Assembly: GCF_007679495.1 (NCBI RefSeq)
Contig: NZ_VEGP01000005.1
Location: forward strand, 62,001 to 126,000
DNA from: Paenibacillus sp. 32O-W
GTDB taxonomy: Bacteria; Bacillota; Bacilli; Paenibacillales; NBRC-103111
DNA length: 64,000 nucleotides
Reading direction: 5' to 3'
In this document: in pieces, positions 9,997 to 18,803 of the stretch
Layout of the letters: every line of letters starts with the position of its first letter
Position numbering within the stretch: the stretch's first letter is position 1
Translations under genes and position numbers: made by a program
Notes under the pieces: model-generated
Seen by the model: the letters and a program-made list of their open reading frames with translations, nothing else
Told to the model about the DNA's origin: nothing
Databases searched by the model: none

Positions 9997-10604
9997 CGTT
10001 CATCCGACCGATCCGTTTTGTTTTCATTATGAATCCATTGCTCGACCTTATCATTGCGGCCGGATAACTGATTCATCTTTTGCTGGAACATCTGTTGGAA
10101 AGAAGTCATCGCTTCGTCCTCATTTTTTTTGGGCTCAAACCATTTTCTGATTTGGGAGATTCCCTTCATTTCAGGCTGTCCGGCCGTACTTTGACTGCGG
10201 ATAAACTCTATTTCTTCCGGGTCGTTTATTTTGTGCAGCAGCCGGATCTCTTCTCCGACTCCCAGCACATACAATGAATGTCCGATTTCCACAATCTGAA
10301 CCGATTTGTTCTGGCCGAGAGGTACGCCTCCCCATGTTTTAATGGTGCGTCCGGGAAGAAAACCCCGATTTTTTTGAGCCATCCACTTAATTATGATAAG
10401 AAATAAACCGATAATTAGGACTAGATAGACAATCACTTTGACCGCCATGCCGAATCCGTTGTAGGACAGTCCGTCCTCTTCGCCTTCGGCGAAACAGCGG
10501 GAACCCCACATCAAGCCAACCATAAGCAGCCCCAGGGTTCCCGGACAGATCTTGCCGGCTAGACTGCTTCCAACCCGACCGCATGTCCCTTTCATATTTA
10601 TCAC
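9993..10604 (-). CDS. fliO: Flagellar biosynthesis protein FliO (FliZ of Bacillus)
   Basis: Assembly factor for the FliPQR gate. It has a signal-like hydrophobic start, one strong membrane segment (about residues 52-70) and the conserved cytoplasmic domain with GGVPLGQNKSVQIVEIG. The C-terminal tail is long and charged. The start may be GTG at 10604 or ATG at 10595; neither has a strong binding site and the difference is three residues. It sits between cheY and fliP as in B. subtilis. Confidence 0.88.
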   Translation of the reverse strand: MINMKGTCGRVGSSLAGKICPGTLGLLMVGLMWGSRCFAEGEEDGLSYNGFGMAVKVIVYLVLIIGLFLIIIKWMAQKNRGFLPGRTIKTWGGVPLGQNKSVQIVEIGHSLYVLGVGEEIRLLHKINDPEEIEFIRSQSTAGQPEMKGISQIRKWFEPKKNEDEAMTSFQQMFQQKMNQLSGRNDKVEQWIHNENKTDRSDER

Positions 10605-10611
10605 TTCTGCA

Positions 10612-10974
10612 CTAACCTAATGTTTTCTTGATCGCTTCGATCACTCGGTCCGCTTGGAAAGGCTTCACGATAAAGTCCTTGGCCCCTGCCTGGATAGCAT
10701 CGATAACCATCGCCTGCTGCCCCATAGCCGAACACATAATCACCTTCGCGTTCGGATCGAAGGACTTGATCTCCTTAAGCGCCTGGATACCGTCCATTTC
10801 CGGCATCGTAATATCCATCGTAATCAGATCCGGCTTAAGCTCCTTGTACTTCTCCACTGCCTGGAAGCCGTCATTGGCTTCACCGCAAACCTCATATCCG
10901 TTCTTGGTCAGAATGTCCCGGATCATCATTCTCATGAAAGCTGCATCATCAACTACTAGAATACGGTTGGCCAT
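10612..10974 (-). CDS. cheY: Chemotaxis response regulator CheY
   Basis: Single-domain receiver that carries the signal from CheA to the flagellar switch. The acidic pair Asp9/Asp10, the phosphorylation site Asp54 (TMDITMP), the conserved switch region CSAMGQ and the KPF lysine are all present. Using the ATG at 10974 (MANRILVVDD) gives 120 aa, the B. subtilis length. It follows fliY, whose product is the expected CheY-P phosphatase. Confidence 0.96.
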   Translation of the reverse strand: MANRILVVDDAAFMRMMIRDILTKNGYEVCGEANDGFQAVEKYKELKPDLITMDITMPEMDGIQALKEIKSFDPNAKVIMCSAMGQQAMVIDAIQAGAKDFIVKPFQADRVIEAIKKTLG

Positions 10975-11022
10975 AACTAACAATCCTCTCTTCACATGAT
11001 TTATTGATGTAATGCAATGGTA

Positions 11023-12234
11023 TTATTGCAGTTTCTGTATACGGTCCATCGGATTGACGATATCCGTGACACGGACGCCGAAATTCTCGTCAATGACAAC
11101 TACTTCGCCTTTGGCGATCAGCTTGTTGTTAACCAGAATATCCACCGGCTCGCCGGCCAGCTTATCCAGCTCGATAATGGAGCCCTGGGATAAATCGAGA
11201 ATATCTTTGATCGCTTTTTGCGTCCTGCCGAGCTCCACCGTCACTTTCAGCGGAATATCCAGCAGCAGGTTCAAATTCGAGTCTTCCGACTGAACAGAGG
11301 ACATCTGGTCAAAACTGCTGAACTGTACGGGTTGAACATTAACGTTGCGTACAGGCACATTGCCATAATTTGCAGGACCTGCGGCAGGCGGTACGGCAGA
11401 CTGATGCGGCGGAGCATAAGCCGGATCCGTACCGGTCGATGCGGCGGCGGCCGGAGTCTGCTCCATACGGGGCTGAGCCGCTGCCGACTGGGACTCTACC
11501 ATAGCCTGTTCCACTGCCGGCTGCGGCTCCTGAACGGCCGGTTCCGGTTCAGGGGATCCCATCAGCATGGCGACCATTTCCTTAGCGAACGCTACAGGCA
11601 GAAGCTGCATGATCGTTGAATCGATTAAATCGCTGATCGTCAATCGGAAGGAAACCTTAATGAATACTTGTTCGTCAGGCAGCTTCTCCGTGCCCTCCGG
11701 GTCTCTCAAGTCGAGAATATCGATGCCCGGAGGAGAAATATTGACGAACCGGTTGAAGATCGTAGACATGGAGGTCGCGGAAGACCCCATCATTTGGTTC
11801 ATGGCTTCCTGTACAGCACTGATATGGAATTCGCTTAGTTCCTCCTCCGGTCCCTTACCGTCTCCCCCCATCATCAGGTTAGCAATGATTTGGGCGTCGC
11901 GGGTTTTGATGACGAGCAGATTCACTCCGTTGAACCCTTCCACGTAATTGACGTGTACAGCAACGTGGGGCTTCGGGAACTCATCCTTCAGCTTCTTCTT
12001 GGAAATCGCGCTCACCTTGGGAGTGGTAATATCCACCTTCTTGCCCAGCAATGTGGACAGTGCCGTCGCTGCGCTGCCGAACGAAATATTGCCGATTTCC
12101 CCCAAGGCGTCCTGTTCAGTCGTTGTCAGATAATCATCGATGTTCGCTTCAGCTTCATCTTCGGGGCTGTTTACCGATTGGTTCAACAGGGCATCGATTT
12201 CTTCCTGAGACAGAAAATCCTTGTTATTCGTCAT
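11023..12234 (-). CDS. fliY: Flagellar switch phosphatase FliY (CheC domains plus FliN)
   Basis: C-ring protein of Firmicutes that joins a CheC-type phosphatase to a FliN/SpoA domain. Residues 1-15 hold the FliM-like CheY-binding peptide (LSQEEIDALLNQ). Both phosphatase motifs are intact: one reads DALGEIGN and the other SAVQEAMN. A long Pro/Ala/Gln-rich linker (about residues 210-310) leads to the C-terminal SpoA domain. The ATG at 12234 lies inside the end of fliM (11 bp overlap) with AGGAGTGG upstream. Length is 403 aa, slightly longer than in B. subtilis because of the linker. Confidence 0.95.
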   Translation of the reverse strand: MTNNKDFLSQEEIDALLNQSVNSPEDEAEANIDDYLTTTEQDALGEIGNISFGSAATALSTLLGKKVDITTPKVSAISKKKLKDEFPKPHVAVHVNYVEGFNGVNLLVIKTRDAQIIANLMMGGDGKGPEEELSEFHISAVQEAMNQMMGSSATSMSTIFNRFVNISPPGIDILDLRDPEGTEKLPDEQVFIKVSFRLTISDLIDSTIMQLLPVAFAKEMVAMLMGSPEPEPAVQEPQPAVEQAMVESQSAAAQPRMEQTPAAAASTGTDPAYAPPHQSAVPPAAGPANYGNVPVRNVNVQPVQFSSFDQMSSVQSEDSNLNLLLDIPLKVTVELGRTQKAIKDILDLSQGSIIELDKLAGEPVDILVNNKLIAKGEVVVIDENFGVRVTDIVNPMDRIQKLQ

Positions 12235-13222
12235 CCTCTTCCACTCCTTCACTTACAATATCCGTGATCTGAACGGCGGCTTTGCCCTTAACCGTTCCGG
12301 GGATTCCAACATACTTCACTTTCTCCCCTACTCTGATCGCCAACCCTTCGCCGACCAGCTTGTTTAACGTAATGACGTCTCCTTGCGCAAGTCCGAGGAA
12401 TTCGCGAACCGTGATCTGGGAATGACCCAGCTCCGCGATAATCGGAAGCTTGGCCTTACTCACCCTGGATTGCAGGATTTCCGACTCCTCATTCGACTTC
12501 GCCTTCTTCTGGGTGACGAACATATGGTGGACGGACAACCGTTGCATGATGGGTTCAATAACGACATGAGGAATACAAATATTGATCATTCCGGAGGTAT
12601 CGCCGATTTTGGTGCTCAGAGAAATAAGCGCAATCGTATCGTTCGCCGAAGCAATTTGCATAAATTGCGGATTCGTCTCCAATGTCTCCAGACGGGGCTC
12701 CAGATCGACCACCGTCTTCCAGGCATCCTTCAATGATTCCAGCGCCCGGCCGAAAATCCGTTCCATGATAATCGACTCGATCTCCGTCAGCGCGTTCACC
12801 CTCGAAGGGGATGTCCCCAACCCTCCTAATAGGCGGTCAAGCATTGCAAACGCGATATTGGGGTGAACTTCCAGCACCATCCGGCCTTCCAGCGGCTCCG
12901 CTTCAAAAATATTCAGAATGGTCATCTTCGGTATGGAACGGATGAATTCGTCATAAGGAAGCTGCTCTACCTGCACTACGTTGATCTGAACGAAGGTCCG
13001 GAGCTGGGTGGAAAAGTACGTTGTCAAATACCTGGCGAAATTTTCGTGTATTCGCGTCAAGCTGCGCAAATGATCTTTGGACAATCGGGTAGCTCTTTTA
13101 AAATCGTAGGACCGGATTTTTTTCTGGGTATCTTCCTTCTTAAGCTCTTCCGCATCCGCTTCGCCGGACGACAATGCCGCCAGCAGGGCGTCAATTTCAT
13201 TTTGCGATAGCACATCTACCAT
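12224..13222 (-). CDS. fliM: Flagellar motor switch protein FliM
   Basis: C-ring protein that binds CheY-P and sets rotation direction. The N-terminal peptide LSQNEIDALLAAL is the CheY-binding segment. A CheC-like middle domain and a C-terminal SpoA domain follow. The ATG at 13222 behind GGGGGGTGG gives 332 aa, the usual length. It overlaps fliY by 11 bp. Confidence 0.96.
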   Translation of the reverse strand: MVDVLSQNEIDALLAALSSGEADAEELKKEDTQKKIRSYDFKRATRLSKDHLRSLTRIHENFARYLTTYFSTQLRTFVQINVVQVEQLPYDEFIRSIPKMTILNIFEAEPLEGRMVLEVHPNIAFAMLDRLLGGLGTSPSRVNALTEIESIIMERIFGRALESLKDAWKTVVDLEPRLETLETNPQFMQIASANDTIALISLSTKIGDTSGMINICIPHVVIEPIMQRLSVHHMFVTQKKAKSNEESEILQSRVSKAKLPIIAELGHSQITVREFLGLAQGDVITLNKLVGEGLAIRVGEKVKYVGIPGTVKGKAAVQITDIVSEGVEEDDE

Positions 13223-13255
13223 TACAGCCACCCCCCTAACCAAAAAACATTAAAC

Positions 13256-13711
13256 CTATGGCAACACCATTTCAGTGATCCATACCTGTTTGATCTTCCC
13301 ATCGTGCAAGAAAGGATTAATTTTATCCATCAATACGGTCGAAAGGTGGTCCTGACCCTTCTCTCCCGTAATTTGTTCCGGTGTCATTTCGGCAAAAGTC
13401 CGATTAATAATTCCTCTTACTTTAAAGTCCAACTGCTCGATTTCTTCTTTGGCTTTCTTCGTAGTCATTTCAAAAGCGAAGCCTGCTTTGACAAAACGGC
13501 TGCTCTCTCCCAGATTCGTAAGGATTTCATCCAGGAAGTAGGTCATTTCCTTGATTTGAGCGGCCGGCACTTGCTCTGCCGCTTCCGTTGATTTCACTTC
13601 CTTGGAGCTCTTCTGCTCCATCAGGTTCCATATCAAAACGGAAGCGGTGAGAATCAAAGTGACAACGATCAGCATCGCAACGACGATTTGAAAAACTTTG
13701 CTTTTTAACAC
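13256..13711 (-). CDS. fliL: Flagellar basal body-associated protein FliL
   Basis: Stator-associated membrane protein. It has a short cytoplasmic start, one membrane helix (about residues 8-28) and an extracytoplasmic FliL domain containing FLDEILTNLGES. Length is 151 aa. The start is GTG at 13711, directly abutting the flbD stop codon, with GGGGGGAG upstream. Confidence 0.92.
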   Translation of the reverse strand: MLKSKVFQIVVAMLIVVTLILTASVLIWNLMEQKSSKEVKSTEAAEQVPAAQIKEMTYFLDEILTNLGESSRFVKAGFAFEMTTKKAKEEIEQLDFKVRGIINRTFAEMTPEQITGEKGQDHLSTVLMDKINPFLHDGKIKQVWITEMVLP

Positions 13712-13933
13712 CTAAACTCCCCCCGAATCCGTCCGTAATAGTTGACTGCTTATCAAGCCTATCGACTGCACATATTGTTGAACCCTGCTCACGGTTTCCG
13801 GAACGGTCTCGAGTACCATGATTTTCTTGCCGGTGATCAGCGTGATCATCGTATCCGGGGTTTCCTCGATGGTCTCGATCAACAAAGCATTCAACGTAAT
13901 AGGCTTACCGTTCAAACGGGTTACGGTAATCAA
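13712..13933 (-). CDS. swrD: FlbD/SwrD family flagellar protein
   Basis: Small protein of the FlbD family. The B. subtilis member SwrD raises flagellar power for swarming. The sequence MITVTRLNGKPITLN and the ITGKKIMV segment are typical. Length is 73 aa. The start is TTG at 13933 with GGAGG upstream. It lies between flgE and fliL as in B. subtilis. Confidence 0.87.
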   Translation of the reverse strand: MITVTRLNGKPITLNALLIETIEETPDTMITLITGKKIMVLETVPETVSRVQQYVQSIGLISSQLLRTDSGGV

Positions 13934-13994
13934 AGCATTCCCTCCGCAGAGAATCAGCAGGGGCGGGGAACCGCCCCCCTATTCTCTAAAAGAT

Positions 13995-14810
13995 TTATCG
14001 TTTCAAGTTGACGATTTCCTGAAGCACTTCATCGGAAGTGGTTATGATTCGAGAATTGGCCTGGAAACCGCGCTGCGCTACAATCATCTCCGTAAATTCC
14101 GCGGTCAAATCCACATTGGACATCTCGAGCTGACCGGCGATGATCGCTCCGGTGCCTGCTTCGTCATCTCCAGGCTCAACCACTTCAATATCTTCCGCAT
14201 GGGCATTAGGGGTTGTCCGATAGAGACTGCCGCCGATTTTCTCCAGACCGCCCGGATTGGTAACTTTGACGACCCCGATTTGAAAATCGGTTTCTTCCGG
14301 TTCCCCATCACCGTTAATGGCCACGATTCTGCCGTCCTGACCAATGGTGAAGGCAACGATATCTTCATCCAGCTGGATCGGATCGCCGCCGACTCCGCAG
14401 ACGAACAGCCCGCTCTTGGTTACCAGATTACGGTTCGCATCCAGTGTAAAATCCCCTGCCCGGGTCAAGTAAGGAACCTCCTGATCCTTCGAAACTTTAA
14501 CGGCGAAAAAGCCGTCTCCGTTGATTCTTAAATCGAGAGGTTCGTTGGTCGTCATGGCACTACCCGGTGTGTGAAGAGTATCGATGGCGGAAATCGCTAC
14601 TCCCAGACCAATTTGCTTGGCGTTGACTCCTCCCCGCTCGTCTCCGGGAGCCGTAACTCCCGACACGGTTTGGCTGAGGATATCCTGAAACATGACTCGG
14701 CTGCCTTTGAAGCCTACCGTATTCACGTTAGCAATGTTGTTTCCAATGACGTCCAGCTTTGTTTGAAAACCGCGCATACCGGAAACACCGGAATACAAGG
14801 ATCTTAGCAT
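13995..14810 (-). CDS. flgE: Flagellar hook/rod protein of the FlgE/FlgG family
   Basis: Axial flagellar protein. It has the N-terminal rod-protein signature (GVSGMRGFQTKLDVIGNNIANVNTVGFK) and the C-terminal coiled region ending QRGFQANSRIITTSDEVLQEIVNLKR; the central domain is small. At 271 aa it is about the size of the short B. subtilis FlgE, which was once called FlgG; position after flgD supports hook protein. Annotation as FlgG by similarity alone is possible. Confidence 0.88.
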   Translation of the reverse strand: MLRSLYSGVSGMRGFQTKLDVIGNNIANVNTVGFKGSRVMFQDILSQTVSGVTAPGDERGGVNAKQIGLGVAISAIDTLHTPGSAMTTNEPLDLRINGDGFFAVKVSKDQEVPYLTRAGDFTLDANRNLVTKSGLFVCGVGGDPIQLDEDIVAFTIGQDGRIVAINGDGEPEETDFQIGVVKVTNPGGLEKIGGSLYRTTPNAHAEDIEVVEPGDDEAGTGAIIAGQLEMSNVDLTAEFTEMIVAQRGFQANSRIITTSDEVLQEIVNLKR

Positions 14811-14916
14811 AGCGTTTCTCCTCCTTGAGCTTGTGGAATGATTCCCGGCCCGGCGTTGGCAGGCCGCTTCAATCGGTCTGCGGCCTTAGGCCTCCAGATA
14901 AGTAGGGCCGGCCTAC
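14811..14916 (-). other. Hairpin-rich leader before flgE
   Basis: A 102-base gap in an otherwise tight operon. It is GC-rich and holds several short perfect inverted repeats, for example GTAGG/CCTAC at 14902-14916, which overlaps the stop codon of the preceding gene, and GGCC/GGCC a little downstream. A good Shine-Dalgarno AAGGAGGAG stands before flgE. No T-run is present. Confidence 0.35.
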
Positions 14917-15302
14917 GTTGAAAGAACAATCGCGCTGTCAATTTTGGTAAACACGTTGTCCTTCATGGAATGTTCGTCCAACGCCGTTACGACCGTTTTG
15001 TTGTTGATGTTTACGATTAAGGCGACATTTTTCATAATAATGAGCGAATCCTTCGCCCCCTTGGAAGCAGCCTTATCAACGGCATTGGCTATCTGCACCA
15101 TCTGTTCCGGCTGAATTCGGATCCCTCTCTGTTTCAGACGAACCTCCGCGTGATGACTAAACTTGACCAGCTCTTGATCCAGGGCTTTCTGAAACGATGC
15201 GGCGCCCGATCTTTCAGTAACCGGGGACTTACCCGAGCTGCGTGGTGCAGCCGGCGGTATCGCATGAGGATAAAGCTGGCTTATCGAAAATCGTTCGTTC
15301 AT
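14913..15302 (-). CDS. TIGR02530 family flagellar operon protein
   Basis: Conserved protein found only in flagellar operons of some Firmicutes; its exact role is unknown to me. The central segment KFSHHAEVRLKQRGI and the C-terminal NVFTKIDSAIVL are typical. Length is 129 aa. It overlaps flgD by 4 bp (ATGA), so it is probably made together with the hook cap, suggesting a role in hook assembly (inference). Confidence 0.82.
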   Translation of the reverse strand: MNERFSISQLYPHAIPPAAPRSSGKSPVTERSGAASFQKALDQELVKFSHHAEVRLKQRGIRIQPEQMVQIANAVDKAASKGAKDSLIIMKNVALIVNINNKTVVTALDEHSMKDNVFTKIDSAIVLST

Positions 15303-15880
15303 ACGCCGTTCCCCGGGGAATCGTTCCCCGTTTCTTCAGGCTCGTCGCCGCCTCCCGGAGTGCTTCCGCCCTCATCGGGCTCCTCTACGTCACCGGGAGT
15401 CTCTTCCTCGCCGCCTCCGGGGTTGTTCACCTCATCCGGCGGATTCTCCTTCCCCGGCTGACCGATTTGGATGATCTGGTCCATCGAAATGGAATGCTTG
15501 CCTACTACTGCGTATTGCACTCCGTCTTTGAAGGTAAGGGCCGTGACCACTCCGCTTTGGGTGACCTTCTCGCCTTTGTCATTCAGCGTTATCCACTGGA
15601 TTTCCTTGCCGATCAGCGCCGAGGCCATCCCTATCGATTGCCGCAGCTGCCTCATATCCGCCGCCATATTGGTCATCTGCTCCACAGCCGTAAATTGGGC
15701 CATCTGCGCGATAAATTCACGATCCTGCATCGGCTGCATCGGATCCTGATTCGACAGCTGGGTCATTAATATTTTCAGGAACTCATTTTTGCCGAGCGAA
15801 TCATTTTTTTCAGCAGTATTGAAGGTATTGTTGCTGGAATAATAAGGCCATATATTTCTCGTGCTTATAGCATCAGACAC
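15299..15880 (-). CDS. flgD: Flagellar hook capping protein FlgD
   Basis: Caps the growing hook. The N-terminal export and capping region has LGKNEFLKILMTQLSNQDPMQP and EFIAQMAQFTAVEQM. After residue 140 the protein ends in a low-complexity tail of Gly, Pro, Glu and Asp (about 50 residues) in place of the larger C-terminal domains of enterobacterial FlgD. Length is 193 aa. It lies between fliK and the TIGR02530 gene. Confidence 0.93.
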   Translation of the reverse strand: MSDAISTRNIWPYYSSNNTFNTAEKNDSLGKNEFLKILMTQLSNQDPMQPMQDREFIAQMAQFTAVEQMTNMAADMRQLRQSIGMASALIGKEIQWITLNDKGEKVTQSGVVTALTFKDGVQYAVVGKHSISMDQIIQIGQPGKENPPDEVNNPGGGEEETPGDVEEPDEGGSTPGGGDEPEETGNDSPGNGV

Positions 15881-15911
15881 GCTTTCACCTCCCGGAAGGT
15901 TGTCGTATTCG

Positions 15912-17360
15912 TCAGGCAGTCACATCAAACCCGTTACTGCCGTATACCGAGGCCCGGACATCAGCCCGTTCCGCGGAATCCAAGGACCAATCCTCCTCGT
16001 AACGATCAGCGCTCCGCTTGGACTGCTGGTAATAAGGTTGTTGGGAAGGGCGGTCTCTTTGATCCTGGAATAAATGAGAACTGAAGGAATTGGAATGGGT
16101 CACTTCCATCCGTTCTACCTGAATTCCCTGAGACTGCAATTGAGCTCTCAGTTGGGACAGCTGGGCTTCCAACATTTCTTTGCCAAGCAGTGTGTGAGCG
16201 ATGAACTGGGCGGTCAACTGGCCGTGCTGCATGGTCAGCTTCACATCGACATGTCCCAGATGCTCGGGATACAGGGACAAACGGGCTTCCGAGAAGCCGT
16301 TGGAAGCTCCTGTAGTGAAGCTTCTTAGCACGAAGCGGCTCATCTCACCGGCAAATCGTTCTGCGGGTATCGGCTCCTGAGGCAAGGAAGGGTGCGAAAC
16401 TGTCCGCGGTGCTTCATACCTTGGCATGGATTCAGCAGTGACCGCAACAGTGTCGGCGGCCGCAGCCGTAACCGGCTCAGCTCCCTTCGTCATCTCCGAG
16501 CCAACCGTCATCTGCCGATCCAGGCTGCCGCTCCGGCTTGCGATCATCTCCAGACGGGAAAGCACATCCGGCTCCGACGGCACCCGGAAAATCAGCTGGC
16601 CCATAACAGGCTCTGCCTTCCCCGGATTAACTTGGCTGCCAGACTGTGCCTGGCGTTCTCCTGTGAACGATGGGTCGGCATGGGTCGATGCTGCACGTTC
16701 AGGGACTTGCACCTGCGGGTTCTGCTGCACCGTATCATCGGAAGCGGCTTTCGGATCTGCCATGGACGATTCCGGCTTGCGCATCGCCTGGGAAGCCAGA
16801 ACAAGCTCGCCCAATTTCTCCTTCAACTGCTCGACCAGTCCGCTGTCCGGATGCTGTTGAACCAGCCGGGTGAACGATTCGAGAATCGACTTGAGCTCGG
16901 CGGACGTCCATGTCCGAACAGGCATTCCTTCTTCCGTGCTGCTTGCCAAGTCTTGTCGGCCTGCATCAGGTGAGGCCGTTGGTCCTCCCAGAGCCTTAAT
17001 CAGCTCTTCGGCTTGACGGAACCATTGGCTAAACGCTTCTTCCTTCATCAAGCTTTCCAACTGCTCCGGTTGTTCCAGCCACTGCCCAATCATGGCGATA
17101 AGCATCGCCTGCTGTTCCTCGTCCGTTTGCACAGTCCCCGATTCTTCTTCTGCTGTCCACGGTTGGACCCAGGGAAGAACGATTGGTTTCTGGGTCTCTG
17201 CCGCTTGGCCCGCCTCTGCTACATTCATGACAAGGCCCAATGTGCCTGCAAAGGATGGGCTTGAGGAGCCGCCACCGGCGTTTCCCGATACAGTAGAGCT
17301 TCCTCCTGAGGAAGAAGCAGGAGCTGCAGCGTTCTGTACTATTACAGCATTTATTTCCAT
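15912..17360 (-). CDS. fliK: Flagellar hook-length control protein FliK
   Basis: Exported ruler that measures hook length and triggers the FlhB switch. The long central region is rich in Gln, Ser, Ala and Pro. The C-terminal Flg_hook domain (about residues 345-430) contains the conserved ARLSLYPEHLGHVDVKL stretch. Length is 482 aa. AAAGGAGGTG precedes the ATG at 17360. A second FliK-like gene is at 40951-42831. Confidence 0.92.
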   Translation of the reverse strand: MEINAVIVQNAAAPASSSGGSSTVSGNAGGGSSSPSFAGTLGLVMNVAEAGQAAETQKPIVLPWVQPWTAEEESGTVQTDEEQQAMLIAMIGQWLEQPEQLESLMKEEAFSQWFRQAEELIKALGGPTASPDAGRQDLASSTEEGMPVRTWTSAELKSILESFTRLVQQHPDSGLVEQLKEKLGELVLASQAMRKPESSMADPKAASDDTVQQNPQVQVPERAASTHADPSFTGERQAQSGSQVNPGKAEPVMGQLIFRVPSEPDVLSRLEMIASRSGSLDRQMTVGSEMTKGAEPVTAAAADTVAVTAESMPRYEAPRTVSHPSLPQEPIPAERFAGEMSRFVLRSFTTGASNGFSEARLSLYPEHLGHVDVKLTMQHGQLTAQFIAHTLLGKEMLEAQLSQLRAQLQSQGIQVERMEVTHSNSFSSHLFQDQRDRPSQQPYYQQSKRSADRYEEDWSLDSAERADVRASVYGSNGFDVTA

Positions 17361-17418
17361 CTATGTATTCACCTCCTTTCATTAAGGAAGCTAGGGAAAA
17401 ACACTATTGCGACTTCGC

Positions 17419-18312
17419 CTAGGGAACGAGCTTGCCCAGAATGGCAGCCGCCAGCTTGCTGTTCTCTTTGGACATTTCGGACATAATCCGCGATCTGGAT
17501 TCGTTATCTGTCGCATTGAGAATATCCACAACCTTGTCCGGACTTGCCGCATTCATCTCCAGCAGCAGCTTCGCCGCTTGCTTGGCATCCATATTGGCGA
17601 AGGTGGATCCGAGATCGCTGCTCGACAATTTCGGCACGGCCGCGGACGACTTTTCTTCCGCAGCTCTGACCCGTTCTTGCAGGGCGGCGATCTGTGTATC
17701 CTTGGCCAGGACGGCATCCTTGAGGGCGATGCTCGTTTCCGCAGCAATTTGTGGATTCATCTTCTCCAGAATCCGGGTCCTCTCTTCGGCTTTCATTTCG
17801 TTTAAGAAGAGTACTCTTTCCTGATTGGTCAAGTTCTCCATTATTACGGCCGCTTTGCTTGGACTCATCTTGGCGTATACCGAGCTCGTTTGGCGAATCT
17901 GCTTCTCATATTCCTCGTCACCGGCACGCTGCTCTTCCATCTGTTCATTCATCGATGCCAAGGCGGCCTTAAGCTCTTCAATCTGGCGCTCCTTATCGTT
18001 GTCCGACGATACGGCCTGCTGCAGCTCTGCCTCTTTCTCGGACAGCTGCTGCTGCAAAGCTTTAATTTGTTCGTCCTTGTCCGTTTCTTCCTCGGCCGGA
18101 CGATCCGCGGCCCCGTCACTTTCCGACTTTGCAAACCAGCCGCCGATCACAGGTATGCCGGTTGCCGCTCCGTGAATTTTCTGTTTAAACTCATTATCAA
18201 AGACGAACATGTAAACCAGCACCAGAATCCCCGTAAAAATGACCGGAATGAGAACCCAATAAAAAATTCGTTCAAATGCGCTTAACTCGGCTTTTTCTAA
18301 ATCGGTATCCAA
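17419..18312 (-). CDS. MotE/YlxF-like membrane protein with coiled coil
   Basis: Counterpart of B. subtilis YlxF. It has one membrane helix (about residues 18-40), a long coiled coil (about 80-150) and a C-terminal MgtE-N-like domain with YAKMSPSKAAVIMENL and FANMDAKQAAKLLLEM. MotE proteins of other bacteria are chaperones for stator proteins; that role is inferred here. The start is TTG at 18312 behind GGGGGGAG. Length is 297 aa. Confidence 0.82.
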   Translation of the reverse strand: MDTDLEKAELSAFERIFYWVLIPVIFTGILVLVYMFVFDNEFKQKIHGAATGIPVIGGWFAKSESDGAADRPAEEETDKDEQIKALQQQLSEKEAELQQAVSSDNDKERQIEELKAALASMNEQMEEQRAGDEEYEKQIRQTSSVYAKMSPSKAAVIMENLTNQERVLFLNEMKAEERTRILEKMNPQIAAETSIALKDAVLAKDTQIAALQERVRAAEEKSSAAVPKLSSSDLGSTFANMDAKQAAKLLLEMNAASPDKVVDILNATDNESRSRIMSEMSKENSKLAAAILGKLVP

Positions 18313-18355
18313 GGCTCTCCCCCCTTAAGGGCTTCTCAAGAATTTGCCGTCGGCT

Positions 18356-18796
18356 TCACAAGGTCCTCAGGTGTCTGACAGACGCCATCTCATCCAAGGC
18401 ATCCTGTTCCTTCTTAAGCATCTCGAACATAAATCGCTGCTTCGCCTTGTCCCTTGCGTTAAGCCAGATCTTTTCCTCCATCATTTTCAAATTCAGCGTT
18501 TCTTTCTTACGGTCGACATTGTTCTGTGCGGCCGTCACAGCTTTATATTTCTCGCTGATTTTATGGTCGATGTGTTCCATATAAGACTGATAGATCATCA
18601 GCTGCGAAACGGTCGTTTGAGCCGCCGACTCCGCGGATATCCGGTCTTGCATGCGCTGCTTCTCCAGCCGAAGCTGATGCAGGCTCTGCTCTTGGCTCCT
18701 CAGCTCGCCTACGGCACTGGACAAGGTCCATTCCGCTTGCGTTTTTTCGCTTGTTTTTAAGTCCACGATTTTTTGAAAGGCAAACTTGAACGGCAT
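18356..18796 (-). CDS. fliJ: Flagellar export chaperone FliJ
   Basis: Coiled-coil stalk protein of the export ATPase. Almost the whole of its 146 residues is predicted helical with many Gln, Glu and Lys. It starts MPFKFAFQKIVDLK, the family's typical beginning. It lies 7 bp after fliI, the ATPase it works with. Confidence 0.9.
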   Translation of the reverse strand: MPFKFAFQKIVDLKTSEKTQAEWTLSSAVGELRSQEQSLHQLRLEKQRMQDRISAESAAQTTVSQLMIYQSYMEHIDHKISEKYKAVTAAQNNVDRKKETLNLKMMEEKIWLNARDKAKQRFMFEMLKKEQDALDEMASVRHLRTL

Positions 18797-18803
18797 TCAA
18801 TCA

